The notes under the pieces: generated by a model
What the model saw: only the letters and a program-made list of their open reading frames with translations
Told to the model about the DNA's origin: nothing
Database searches by the model: none
Assembly (NCBI GenBank): GCA_027627225.1
Contig: CM051034.1
Coordinates: 46,253,548 to 46,317,547 of the forward strand
Source: Congeria kusceri
Taxonomy: Eukaryota > Mollusca > Bivalvia > Myida > Dreissenidae
DNA length: 64,000 bases
Reading direction: 5' to 3'
Position numbers and translations under genes: made by a program
Shown here: piece by piece, positions 1 to 12,641 of the stretch
Layout of the letters: each line of letters begins with the position of its first letter
Position numbering within the stretch: the first letter of the stretch is position 1

Positions 1-59
1 GACAAATTCACATTAGCCAATCATTCTAATCTGGGGTTAATTTCACCTGAGCCAACAGT

Positions 60-530
60 TTCAGTATACTGATAAACAGCATAAAATCATATGACCCACC
101 TGTTTTTGTGCAGGGATGAACAGGATCAATGCTTTTGACAACTGTTCTGGTGTACTGATAAACATGATCATGTCATGTGGCCCACCTGTTTTGGTCAATG
201 GTGTAATGATAAACATTTTCAATTCATGTGATTCACCTGTTTTGGTGTACTGACAAACAGGTCCATTTCATGTGATCCACCTGTTTTGGTATACTGATGA
301 ACAGGATCAATTCATGTGACCCACCTGTTTTGGTACACTAATAAACAGGATAAATTCATGTGACCAACTGTTTTACTGATAAACAGGATCATACCCAAAT
401 GTTTTGGAATACCCAGCAACAGGTCCATGTGACCCACCTGTTTTGGTCCATTTCATGTGATCCACCTGTTTTGGTGTACTGACGAAAAGGATCAAATCAT
501 GTGATCCACCTGTTTTGGTATACTTTGTGC
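60..530. repeat. Imperfect minisatellite, unit about 44-52 bp
   Basis: About eight diverged copies of a unit containing 'ccacctgttttggt' and 'ctgataaacaggatca' (copies near 97, 182, 233, 277, 321, 432, 464 and 505). Spacing is irregular, so this is an old, eroded array. Confidence 0.75.
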
Positions 531-959
531 TCAGGTGAGCTAAAAAGGCATTATCATTATTCCTTGCACAAATAAGGTCACCAGACAAAACACACAATAA
601 TCTCTGCCATTTGAACCAAATCCCTCAGGGATAATTACATCGGTGACATTTGCATGACTGAGCTGCCAGAAAGCTACTTGATGTCTCCAGTAAATTACAC
701 AATCCTGTAGTTCTTAGGCTAGATGCGAAATAATGGACGATTTCCTGTTGTAACATTCTGTTTTTAGCAGTCCAGTGTCATGGTAGTTAGCTGTCCATGT
801 TTATTAATTATTGGCCTTATCATTTCTGCACTTATCTATACAATCTCTATACTTAATGCAACAACAAAAAACACAATGCCATTAACATGTAACACAGCAA
901 CAGGAACAGAGGTCAGTGATAGGATATCAGTATGTTACACAGCAATAGGTCATTGATGT

Positions 960-1950
960 GCCCCAAATATGTAATACAGACAGGCCTCAGACTGGTCACA
1001 TCAGCCTCGGAGGTCACTGAACAGGAAACAGAGGTCATTGATGTGACCCAAATATGTAACATGGCACCATGTTTCTGACTAAGGTCACATCACCCTCAGA
1101 GGTCACTGAACTGGAAACAGAGGTCATTGATGTGACCCAAATATGTAACATGGCACCATGTTCCTGACTAAGGTCACATCAGCCTCATAGGTCACTGAAC
1201 TGGAAACAGAGGTCAATGATGTGACCCAAATATGTAACATGGCACCATGTTCCTGACTAAGGTCACATCAGCCTCGGAGGTCAATGAACAGGAAACAGAG
1301 GTGATTGATGTGACCCAAATATGTAACATGGCACCATGTTCCTGACTAAGGTCACATCAGCCTTGGAGGTCACTGAACTGGAAACAGAGGTCAATGATGT
1401 GACCCAAATATGTAACATGGCACCATGTTTCTGACTAAGGTCACATCAGCCTCGGAGGTCACTGAACAGGAAACAGAGGTCACTGATGTAACCCAAATAT
1501 GTAACATGGCACCATGTTTCTGACTATGGTCAAACAAGACTTGGAGATCACTAAACAGGAAACAGAGGTCATTCATGTGACACAAATATGTAACATGGCA
1601 CCATGTTTCTGACTAAGGTCACATCAGCCTCGGAGGTCACTGATCTGGAAACAGAGGTCACTGATGTGACCCAAATATGTAACATGGCACCATGTTCCTG
1701 ACTCAGGTCAAATCAGCCTCGGAGGTAACTGAACAGGAAACAGAGGTCATTGATGTGACCCAAATATGTAACATGGAACCATGTTCCTGACTCAGGTCAA
1801 ATCAGCCTCGGAGGTCACTGAACAGGAAACAGAGGTCACTGATGTGACCCAAATATGTAACATGGCACCAAGCTTCTGACTATGGTCAAACAAGACTTGG
1901 AAGTCACTGAACAGGAAACAGAGGTCACTGATGTGACCTCAATCTGTAAC
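960..1950. repeat. 89-bp tandem array, about 11 copies, rich in AGGTCA
   Basis: The unit holds 'atgtgacccaaatatgtaac', 'atggcaccatgttcctgac' and 'taaggtcacatcagcctcgg'. The same point recurs at 1052, 1141 and 1230, giving a period of 89. Each unit has three AGGTCA hexamers and one TGACCC. Confidence 0.92.
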
Positions 1951-4568
1951 ACAGCTAAAGCTCAATTCATTAAGACATCAATATGTAACACAGCAACAGG
2001 CAAGGTCATTGATGATCAGTAGTATTCACAATTCACAATGTATGTTATAATTAAAGGCAAGTTTTCAAGATCAAAATCCTTGAACAGATTTTTTTATTGA
2101 AAGGAAACCTACAGCGAATTGCTTGACAAGTGTGTTTACAAGTTAAAATGCCATGATGCTTTTGTAATGTTGCTTATGGAGGGATGCCAAGTTTATTTTG
2201 GCAGCCAGCAAAAAACAAGACTGGCATAAATGTCTGCACTTCATAACCAGAAACAATGCATCAAACATTTGCAGATTCATGGGGAACATGTGCAGAGCGC
2301 AGATAACAAGGGTTGAAAAAAAAACTTCAAGTAGTGGGAGAGATATATCAGAATATGCGGAACAAAAAATGTCTTTAAAAAAGACAATCGGCGTTGAAAT
2401 TAATACTGAAATGTCATTTAAAAATTACCTAAACAGACGGCCAAGATGATCGGTTACGTGACTTCTCAGAACCCAGATTTTTTGGTCCCCACCAATATTA
2501 GGAGACTAATTATTGGACCCCAGATTTTTCGGACACTGTAAGAAAACTTATCGGACCCAAAAGTTAATTTGAGATAAATGTATTAATTTAAAAATTTAAA
2601 TAAAATTATCATTAATGCCGTGAAAAAAACCAATCATACAGCTCCATGTTTCCACCAGTGATATTTGAATAACCAAAATAATTTAGGTTAACATAATTTT
2701 TTTCTGAATTTGTCAAGCCAATTTAACAAACTAACAATGTAAGAAAATAATTTCGGGAATGAATTCAAATTAATTATGCATCCAACGAGTCTATATAGTT
2801 ATTTATAGTACCGGTAATATACCATTCATGGTAGTTATCTGATATAATAACGATTTGAATTCAAATAAGCATTTATACTGTGTATCCCAATAAAAAGCAA
2901 TAGTCAGGGAACATTCAGTGATTTTTGAAATGTAGACTTTATTTTGATAACGCAAACATAAAAATTCATTAGACTATGACAATTTTAAATTATGTCAGTA
3001 GAAATATGATATATCAAGGGTTCCTGTGTATAATTAGTATTGCAAATTGTGTATTCATGCTATGTGAATAACAATGCGACGTATTCCGAATCTTCTTTCA
3101 TAACATTTTACCTATAGAAAATGTAGCATCTTTTTACAGATTAAATAACATCTACTGGAGAAGTTGATAGAAAGATGCAATTATGAATAATCGTTAATAA
3201 ATCGTAACCACAATTTTAATTCAAATTAACAGTAAGTTTATAAATATAAATTCCACATTTATTGAAATTTTTAGGTTTATGATTCTCTGAACGCTATTAT
3301 TGACGCATGTACGAGTATATTAACACAGCTATACAACTGTTGCTAGCTATGCGCGCTATTTTTAGAATGACACTACTGTTTCTGGAATGTGATGAACTCA
3401 CTAGAATCAATGGGCTACATGGAACGGCAACTCTGTATCATATATAAATCACTTTGAAAAACATTTTGGTAAGAAAGCGGTGATGTCTGAGATAAATTAT
3501 TTGGAACACTGTCAAGAGATTTTGTCATAGCTGCACCAACACATGATAAATATGCACAGCATATAAAACACAGTAAAAACATCACAACATATGGGTGAAG
3601 TCAAGTAAAAGTGAAACGAAACACTGTCAAAATTAATAACAAGATTTCATCATAGCTATACAAACACATACTACAAACCAGAGACCCTTAACACTGTGAT
3701 CATTATAGGCACCGATTCTCATTAAGATCAACACGCCCAGGAATGCTCATCATTTGACAAAAACAGAAACATACTTGCAACCGAAAACAAAGTCTGACAT
3801 AAAAACCAGTCTACAGTCGACCTGGCAAAACCGTGGGAAACTGTGGAATGCACCACAAACTCTGTACTTACTGATAATAGATCACTTGCCATGTGGTTTT
3901 GGAGAAAACACTCATCAAATAAGCCTCCCTTACCTATGATATACCAGGCAATGAAACATCACCAGACTCTACCAACCCTGCCACACAATAAAGTGTTTCC
4001 TTAGGACTGAGAACTCTAGGGAAAATAAATTACTGGTACCAATAAAAAAGCTGGAGATATTTATCTGAGTTTTCTGGGGGTGGGTGGGGGGGGGGGTAAG
4101 TGTGGGGGGGGAATCATTAAGTTCCCAGAAAAGAACAACTGCATAACCACTATGGCTGACTGACATCAAAAGTTACCTCACAGCAATAAACTTTAATCCT
4201 GTATGATGTAAACAAGTTTGGTTGCTAACAGTGAAACTGCCTTAATCTACTGGAATTCACATTAACCCATGCTGAGATATAAACCCTTCTTACACATAAA
4301 ATGCTAATTTAAATGTAGGTTGTTTTTGTTTTTTTCCTAATGAACTTAAATACAACAGGACGAATCATTTAAGTACACCAAACAACAGAAATATTAGCTG
4401 TGTGGCGGCACTCAAGAAACATCTCTTTATAGAAGCTCATTTACAAATTATGTACAACAAAGCGGCAGAAGTAATAAGTAGCTAATGAACAATGGTCATA
4501 ATCATTAGACTTTTGTGGCGTGTAATAACCGAATAAATTTTGCTCTACATGAAATAAAGTCAAGCAAA

Positions 4569-5432
4569 CCTAATGGAATATATACGAGCACACCTAATGG
4601 AATACATACAAGCACACCTAATGGAATATATACAAACATACCTAATGGAATACACTTAGACGCACCGAATGGAATATACCTAAATGCACCTAATAAAATA
4701 TACTTGAACACTTCTAACGGAATATACTCGAACATACCTAATGGAATAACGCACCTAATGGAATATACTCGAACATACCTTATGGAATATACTTAAACGC
4801 ACCTAATGGAATATACTTGAACACTTCTAACGGAATATACTTGAATATACCTAATGGAATAACGCACCTAATGGAATATACTCGAACATACCTTATGGAA
4901 TATACTCTAACACACCCAATGGAATATACTCTAACACACCCAATGGAATATACTCAAACATACGTTATGGAATATACTTAAACGCACCTAATGGAATATA
5001 CTCAAACATACCCAATGGAATATACTCGAACATGCCTTATGGAATATACTTAAACGCACCTAATGGAATATACTCGAACACACCCAATGGAATATACTCA
5101 AACATGCCTTATGGAATATACTTAAACGCACCTAATGGAATATACTCGAACATACCCAATGGAATATACTCAAACATGCCCAATGGAATATACTCGAACA
5201 TACCCAATGGAATATACTCGAACATGCCTTATGGAATATACTTAAACGCACCTAATGGAATATACTCGAACATACCCAATGGAATATACTCGAACATGCC
5301 TTATGGAATATACTTAAACGCACCTAATGGAATATACTTAAACATACCCAATGGAATATACTCGAACATGCCTTATGGAATATACTTAAACGCACCTAAT
5401 GGAATATACTCGAACACACCCAATGCAATATA
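4569..5432. repeat. 24-bp tandem array, left segment
   Basis: The unit is about 'cctaatggaatatactcgaa' plus four bases and contains no stop codon in most frames, so it produces spurious open frames on both strands. The left edge is diverged and contains short irregular units. It ends at a TA dinucleotide where a transposon is inserted. Confidence 0.95.
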
Positions 5433-6357
5433 CCGTAATTCACCTAAATGTTCGGCCTAGCTAAATATTCGGACACCATATTTTTTATGTGCAAATAATT
5501 TATTTTACGTATCTAAATCCGGACACTTAAATGAAAGTATTTTTTCTAAATATTCGTACATATAAATCTGTTACCTATATCACGAGTTGTCTTTTTTTAA
5601 TCCGTACGTCAAATGAAAATTACGTCGCTTTGCCAACCCAACTAACACAACTTGCCACATTGTTGTATACTTATCAACAAAGCATGTATCACACAGCATG
5701 ACATCAGACTGCTTTCTATGCAATTTGAAAGCCTCTAAACTGGACTGTGTTAATTGGTAGATGTGTGATGTGTCAATCAAACTCGAGCTGAGACTGCACT
5801 CCCGATTGAGCCTATATTGGTTGCTAAGCAACAGGCGTTCGTCTGCATGATTTGGATCGACTAAATCAAGCGTCTTGACAATTATGCAGAATTCAAATCG
5901 GACAGTTTCGGTGTTAGTATTGTTGCATTGTTAACGTTTCGAGGAATGAAATGTTTATGAAATTACCGGGTAGTACATTTGTAATTCAAAATATCTGCAC
6001 ATAACAAATTATTAAAGGTTCTTCTGTTAATAGGCCTTTTGCGACGTACGCCAGCTGCTGTCAATTGAGCGAGCCCACTTTACGACATCAAACGGCTTTT
6101 GGCAAAATGTATAATAAGGTGTTTATTGATAAACAAAGGATGTTTATTTAACAATTATTGACTGAATATCACATTGTGCGCCTTGTGTGCTCACACTTCG
6201 GTACGACACTTCGTAATTATGTTACGTTCGGGTACCCCGTTTTCTTGAGTATCTTAATTTTCGGCCGAATTTTTTAGGGATTTGTTTTGGTATCTAAATA
6301 ATCGGCTGCAAAAAAAATTATTATTTTTTCGCGACCGAACATTTAGGTGAATTACGG
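5433..6357. mobile_element. 925-bp TA-flanked non-autonomous DNA transposon inside the 24-bp array
   Basis: It has 23-bp perfect terminal inverted repeats, beginning CCGTAATTCACC at 5433-5455 and ending at 6335-6357. TA is present on both sides (5431-5432 and 6358-6359). Removing the element and one TA restores an ordinary 24-bp array unit (…caatgcaata + ctcgaacac…). Subterminal 'taaatattcgg'-like repeats lie inside the left end. The internal open frames, such as one at 5580-5831 on the minus strand, resemble no transposase I know. TA duplication suggests movement by a Tc1/mariner-type enzyme (inference). Confidence 0.85.
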
Positions 6358-7196
6358 TACTCGAACACACCCAATGGAATATACTCGAACATACCCAATG
6401 GAATATACTCGAACACACCCAATGGAATATACTCGAACATACCCAATGGAATATACTCGAACACACCCAATGGAATATACTCGAACATACCTAATGGAAT
6501 ATACTCGAACACACCTAATGGAATATACTCGAACATACCCAATGGAATATACTCGAACATACCTAATGGAATATACTCGAACATACCCAATGGAATATAC
6601 TCGAACACACCTAATGGAATATACTCGAACATACCCAATGGAATATACTCGAACACACCCAATGGAATATACTCGAACACACCCAATGGAATATACTCGA
6701 ACATACCCAATGGAATATACTCGAACATACCCAATGGAATATACTCGAACATACCCAATGGAATATACTCGAACATACCCAATGGAATATACTCGAACAT
6801 ACCCAATGGAATATACTCGAACATACCCAATGGAATATACTCGAACATACCCAATGGAATATACTCGAACATACCTAATGGAATATACTCGAACACACCT
6901 AATGGAATATACTCGAACATACCCAATGGAATATACTCGAACACACCCAATGGAATATACTCGAACATACCCAATGGATATACTCGAACACACCCAATGG
7001 AATATACTCGAACATACCCAATGGAATATACTCGAACACACCTAATGGAATATACTCGAACATACCTAATGGAATATACTTAAACGCACGTTATGGAATA
7101 TACTCGAACACACCAAATGGAATATATACTCAAACACACCTAATGGAAAATACTTGAACACACCTAATGGAATATACATAAGCACACCTTATGGAT
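6358..7196. repeat. 24-bp tandem array, right segment
   Basis: Continuation of the 4569-5432 array after the inserted element. Copies here are more uniform (alternating 'catacccaatgg' and 'cacacccaatgg'), with one 1-bp deletion near 6978. The last copies, from about 7080, are diverged. Confidence 0.95.
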
Positions 7197-8019
7197 TTTT
7201 TAAACACATCTACTAGATTAGATCTCAAGCAGACCTAGTGGCATGCACAGAAGAGCCTGAAGGGAATACAATGATTTATATGCTATACCAGATATAGACA
7301 GTGATCATCTTGGAATACCAAGTAGCCAAATTTTAACCTCCCTCTATGCCTCATCTGTATCAATTATCAGTTTGACTGACAATGAACCAGAACACACAAA
7401 TAAATAATCAGCCTCAAAGCTTCACTGAAACCAACAAAGCTGTCACCACATTGCAGGCAAGCAGGGTGGTAAAAAGAATGACCTACATTTCTAGCAGCAA
7501 TTCTGACAACTACATCTAGCTGGATCCCCAACCCAGATGAGTGTTAGAGATAACATAGAAAAGCCTAACAACACTGAAAGAGATTTAGTCATGTATCCTC
7601 AATATTTGATAATTATTTATTTTGATTATGCCAAATCTTTAGATATTTCTCAGAAGCCAAAAGAAAAACCCTTCATATTTGTAAATGCCATATTTAAATT
7701 TACAATCTAAACAGCAATAGCAAACATCACAAACTGACAATATTAAGAATTTCTACATTGAAAATGCTGACAAAAACTGACTATACAACACAGACACTGA
7801 CATCAATTACAAGGCTGCCATGTCCTAAGATCATGTTCAAACATAAGCGACATTGGCATACCAGTAAAAAAACAAACACATTTTTTTTTTACGAAAATGG
7901 CTGTCCTCTAGGGTTAATGAAAAAACATGGCATCAGAAAAGAACAATGCAATAATAAATAAGAAACACAGCCAACGCAGTACAATAATTATGTACCTCAC
8001 AACTGCTAACATTTGTCAG

Positions 8020-9632
8020 CACCATGTGACCAAGAATCAAGAGTTGCAACTTTGAGATACTATGGATGCTCAATGGATGCCGGTTGCATAAGGCAAGACA
8101 AAACTATGTACGAATCAACATCTAGTAGAAACCAACTACTAGAATTCACCACTATGACCAAGAATCATTAGAATCTCCACTGAGACTACCCCTGTTGCTG
8201 TTAGTCACATTGGTAATTGCTTGCATAAGGCATGAAAATTAAGTATGAAAGAATCAACATCTAGTAGAACCAACCACAAGAATCCAGCACAATGACAATG
8301 ATCCGACTGAGAATCGAGAATCTTCACTTTGAGATGACCACTGTTTATGTTCAATGATTCATGCTAATGGTTGCATAAGGCAAGAATAAGGGATGTAAGA
8401 ATCAACATCTACTAGAACTAACTACTAGAATTCAGCACAATGACTTTGTGATCCAGAACCAAGAATCTAAATTTTGAAATGACTCCTGTTGCTGTTAAAT
8501 GATTCACGCTGGTGGTTGCATAAGGCAATAATAAAGTAAGAATCAACATCTACTAGAACTAACTACTAGAATCCAGCACAATGACTTTGTGATCTACAAC
8601 CAAGAATCTACATTTTAAAATGACCCCTGTTGCTGCTGAATGATTCACACCGGCGGTTGCATATAAAGGCAAGAATGAAGTATGTAAGAATCAACATTTA
8701 CTCCAACCAACTACTAGAAATTGTGTGATCTAGAACCAAGAATCTACATTTTGAAATGACCCCTGCTGCTGTTAAATGATTCACACTAATGGTTGCATAA
8801 GGCAGGAATAAGGTATGTAAGAGTCAACATCTACTAGAACCAAGTACTAGAATAGAGCACAATGACTTTGTGAACCAGAATCGAGAATCTTCACTTTGAC
8901 ATGACCCCTGTTGCTGTTCAATGATTCACGCTGGTCGCTGCATAAGGCAAGAATTAAGTATGTAAGAATCAACAGCTACTAGAACCAACTACTAGAATCC
9001 AGCACAATGAATTTGTGATCTACGACCAATAATCTACATTTTAAAATGACCCCTGTTGCTGCTGAATGATTCACACCGGCGGTTGCATATAAAGGCAAGA
9101 ATGAAGTATGTAAGAATCAACATTTACTCCAACCAACTACTAGAAATTGTGTGATCTAGAACCAAGAATCTACATTTTGAAATGACCCCTGCTGCTGTTA
9201 AATGATTCACACTAATGGTTGCATAAGGCAGGAATAAGGTATGTAAGAGTCAACATCTACTAGAACCAAGTACTAGAATAGAGCACAATGACTTTGTGAA
9301 CCAGAATCGAGAATCTTCACTTTGACATGACCCCTGTTGCTGTTCAATGATTCACGCTGGTCGCTGCATAAGGCAAGAATTAAGTATGTAAGAATCAACA
9401 GCTACTAGAACCAACTACTAGAATCCAGCACAATGAATTTGTGATCTACAACCAATAATCTAGATTTTGAAATGACCCCTGTTGCTGTTAAATGATTCAC
9501 TGCATTAGGCAGGAATAAGGTATGTAAGAATCAACATAACCAAGTACTAGAATAGAGCACAATGACTTTGTGATCCAGAAAAAGAATCTTCACTTTGACA
9601 TGAACCCTGTTGCTGTTCAATGAGTCACGCTG
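8020..9632. repeat. About 142-bp tandem array with a three-unit higher-order repeat
   Basis: The unit contains 'ggttgcataaggcaagaat', 'aactactagaatccagcac' and 'gacccctgttgctgttaaat'. Successive copies are 136-145 bp apart. Positions 8641 onward recur nearly identically 426 bp later from 9067, so a block of three units has been duplicated as a whole. Confidence 0.9.
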
Positions 9633-11190
9633 AGGCTGTTTCATGGAACACCAGCTTCTCCATTATCAGTAGCTGACATTGAAACCAAACATCCACAGAC
9701 TTCTGGACTAAATTGGACTGTCAGTGTTTCAAAACATTGCCCCATGAGCCTCTTTATCTACATCACTACACAGCACATACTGAGCAAAGTTGCCAGTTAC
9801 AATGGTAATTAGATACCAGTAAACATTGTAATTAGATACCAGTAAACATTCTGGCATTCAGATATCCTCGCATTATAGCACTCACCAGTGGTCCACAATT
9901 AGAAAGTAGGCCATACTACATGAAATAGGTCCAATTGTTCTTTTGTAAAAAGAGGCATTTCTCATAAGAGTCTCTGCTTTAAATGGTTATTTCCTGACAA
10001 CAGGTCTCCTGGACAGTTTTATGTATTGTGATGCCGAATTATTCCTTGAAATGTGAATGTTCCAGAGTTTCTGTATATACAGCATATGCTTTTGCCAAAC
10101 CCTTTTGCAAATGCATTTTGTGTATATTACAGGTGACACGACTGTGTGACCTTTGGGAATTTTGGACTTTGGGCTTAATAAAAATCTGGTCACCATTTTT
10201 GGTTTTAAAAGGGAAGTTTACAGCCCTGCCAAAATAGTCCGTATAAATTCTATCAAAATGAGATTTTTCTGCAGACATTAATTTTGTTTCATTTTTCTGC
10301 AATATTTCCACCAAACCAACCATTTTGAAAGCATTTCTTTGGTTCTTATCAAAACAAAAATCCAGGAAAGATTCCAAGTGCGGAACAATCTAATCTATTT
10401 TTAACACTTGACACAAGATGAACAGCTTTTTTCAAGGATTGAACCATTATAAACCACACTGCCTTCAAGGCAGGTTCTCATGATAACAAGGATGATAATG
10501 CAAGTGCCTAGATACCATGTATGCCAAGTTTAATTAGGCATCCAAATATATCACCTGCAAAAGAATTTTTGTTAAGCACAGATTACACTTTCAAAAAAAT
10601 ACTCCACTAAAAGAGATTTGCAACAGTGCAAAAGGTAAATTTTTGGTTTCGAATTTCAGGGTTCATAAATGATGTTTGGAATTTCAGGGTTCATAAATGA
10701 TGCACTGGTGAAAATTTTATGGATAAGGTGTCTGTTTGCATGCAAAGGTGTAATGCAGGGTTGTCATTATCAAATGAAATAAGCAATTTTTATCAAAATA
10801 TAAGCGATTTCGCCCGGGGGGGGGGGGGCGGTCTAGGGGGCCCCTAGGGATATTACCAATCACAATTTTTTCCTCCCCGCCCCCCAGTGACATTTATTAG
10901 GGAATATACGTTAAATAAATCGACTGAAAGGAGGCGGTATCATACCTCTAATACATTTCAGCAGTCATTGAAATAAGTAGTCTGGCCAAGAATAACGTGA
11001 GTGCACGAACATTTGCTACAAGCCCCTCTATATAAAACTGAGAATCTGCCCGAGCCCTGTTCACAAGTTACCAGTGCAGGGCTTACGGGCTGGTGCTAAT
11101 GTGACCACTGTCACAGGAAGTGTTACTTTGCTGTGTAGCACCAAATATACGTGTAACATCATGCATACGTGTAATATCGTGCATACGTAC

Positions 11191-11275
11191 CTCCCTCATC
11201 TATAAGATGCATCTGTATAATGGTGGGGTCCTCATTGTGTTCCTCCAGCACCGTGTCATCAGTCACGGACAGCGT
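11191..11275 (-). CDS. KDM3: KDM3/JMJD1C-like histone demethylase, internal exon
   Basis: This is an 85-base exon with a tatttcag acceptor above 11275 and a GGAG|gtacgt donor below 11191. It enters in phase 0 and leaves in phase 1 (28 codons plus one base). The peptide is TLSVTDDTVLEEHNEDP followed by TIIQMHLIDEG. It continues the NHTSK end of the preceding exon and matches the JMJD1C segment with VLEP..VDPS.VQM.FLDD. The next exon, expected to begin the long disordered central region, was not found between 1 and 11190. Either it lies outside the window or it is too short and divergent to see. Confidence 0.85.
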
Positions 11276-11509
11276 CTGAAATAAACAACAAGTTTGGCAA
11301 CATTCGTATACATCACGAGTACAGCAGCCATAGCAGACCTTACCCAGGTTTTGCCAGGAACAGTTTTACAAGCTTGACCACATGCTCGTTTGTGTAAAAT
11401 AGGTTGACCATTTAACAGGTTGACCATTAAACATGTGATTCCCAAGTGCATTGATTGGATAAAATTGCAGATTAATTTGCATATGATTGACATTTGTGGA
11501 AACGTTTTT

Positions 11510-11855
11510 ATGTGGTGTCTGTTATGTGGTGTCTCATTGTTATGTGGTGTCTCTATGTAGTCTCGTTGTTATGTGGTGTCTCTATGTGGTGTCTCGTTGT
11601 TGGTGTCTCTATGTGGTGTCTCGTTGTTGGTGTCTCTATGTGGTCTCGTTGTTATGTGGTGTCTCTATGTGGTGTCTCGTTGTTGGTGTCTCTATGTGGT
11701 GTCTCGTTGTTGGTGTCTCTATGTGGTCTCGTTGTTATGTGGTGTCTCTATGTGGTCTCGTTGTTATGTGGTGTCTCTATATGGTGTCTCGTTGTTGGTG
11801 TCTCTATGTGGTGTCTCGTTGTTATGTGGTGCCTCGTTGTTATGTGGTGTCTCGG
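11510..11855. repeat. GTCTC-type short-unit tandem array
   Basis: Alternating modules 'tatgtggtgtctc' and 'gttgttggtgtctc' fill about 345 bp. The open frames on the plus strand here are by-products. Confidence 0.9.
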
Positions 11856-12297
11856 TTGGATGTTTGGAAAATACCAAACATTCAATCTATAAGCCAAATG
11901 ATCATGGCATGTTCACTTGTAATTGTTTAAAATATAAGGACCAAATCTGCATATGATACAAGGGTAGTAAAAATTTTCGAACATTATGAGTGAAGGGCCG
12001 AGTGATTAACAGATGGAATGATGGATGCACAGCGATTGATGTTGCACCAACACAAATTCACAAAATGTGGCCATTTCAAATTCAATCACAACAACAACTT
12101 GGTCATAACAGAGCCCAGAACAAACTGATTGTTGGAATGAATGAAGTGGTACATTTGTATCTTTGGACTGGCTATAGAAATCTCCATCACAACATGCCAA
12201 TTGATGGATCTGCCAAAGTACACAAGTTCTCTGTTGCTTGGGAAAAGGGAAAACATCCATTCTCAATGACTGACTAGACAAAGTTTCAATCATACTT

Positions 12298-12641
12298 TAT
12301 AAGGCGTAAAAAAAAAATCTGTTTGTTTCAGGTTACATGCCCAAATGCCCACAAAAATTAGGGTAGGTAGGTCGGGATTATTTTTTTTGGGGTAAATGGT
12401 CAACTTGAAGATTCTAAAACTGAATAAATATTCAAAACATATCAGTAATATCCTTAAACATTGTTTATAAGTGGATACTATCAAAACAAAACACATATTT
12501 ATCCAAAAACACATTTAATTATTGAAAAAAGTAAATAAAACAAAAATCAGTCTAACAAACCCAATAAAATATTCTAGGGTTGGGGCATTTTTTAGGGTAG
12601 GTCGGGTAACCTGAAACAAACATATTTTTGTTTATGCCTTA
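12298..12641. mobile_element. Miniature inverted-repeat element, family with cgtaaa / tttcaggttac ends
   Basis: The left end 'aaggcgtaaaa..' leads into 'tgtttgtttcaggttac' and the right end is its inverse, 'gtaacctgaaacaaaca' then 'tatgcctt'. Related copies lie at 56376-56712 and 52753-53030. The interior is AT-rich and non-coding. Confidence 0.75.

Larger units (their letters stand above)
1..11190 (-). other. KDM3 intron, left part (at least 11.2 kb)
   Basis: No further KDM3 exon is recognised here. The intron holds a ~45-bp repeat (60-530), the 89-bp array (960-1950), the 24-bp array split by a transposon (4569-7196) and the ~142-bp array (8020-9632). Stretches 2000-4560, 7200-8000 and 9640-11190 are AT-rich single-copy-looking sequence with a G11 tract at 4086 and a G13 tract at 10816, and nothing else I can name. 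Confidence 0.7.

Noticed and set aside
2198..2449. 83-codon plus-strand frame starting MAASKKQDWHKCLHF
   Set aside because: No recognised domain, no splice support, and a lysine-rich AT-driven composition; it may be chance.
4505..7045. Six-frame long proteins such as repeated FEYIPLGM, MEYTRTYP or NGIYSNIP
   Set aside because: They are produced by the stop-free 24-bp unit, whose length is a multiple of three. Several frames on both strands are open at once and no splice or start context supports any of them.
10039..10377. 112-codon minus-strand open frame
   Set aside because: It begins at TTG, overlaps an equally open plus-strand frame, is AT-rich and resembles no KDM3 segment or known domain.
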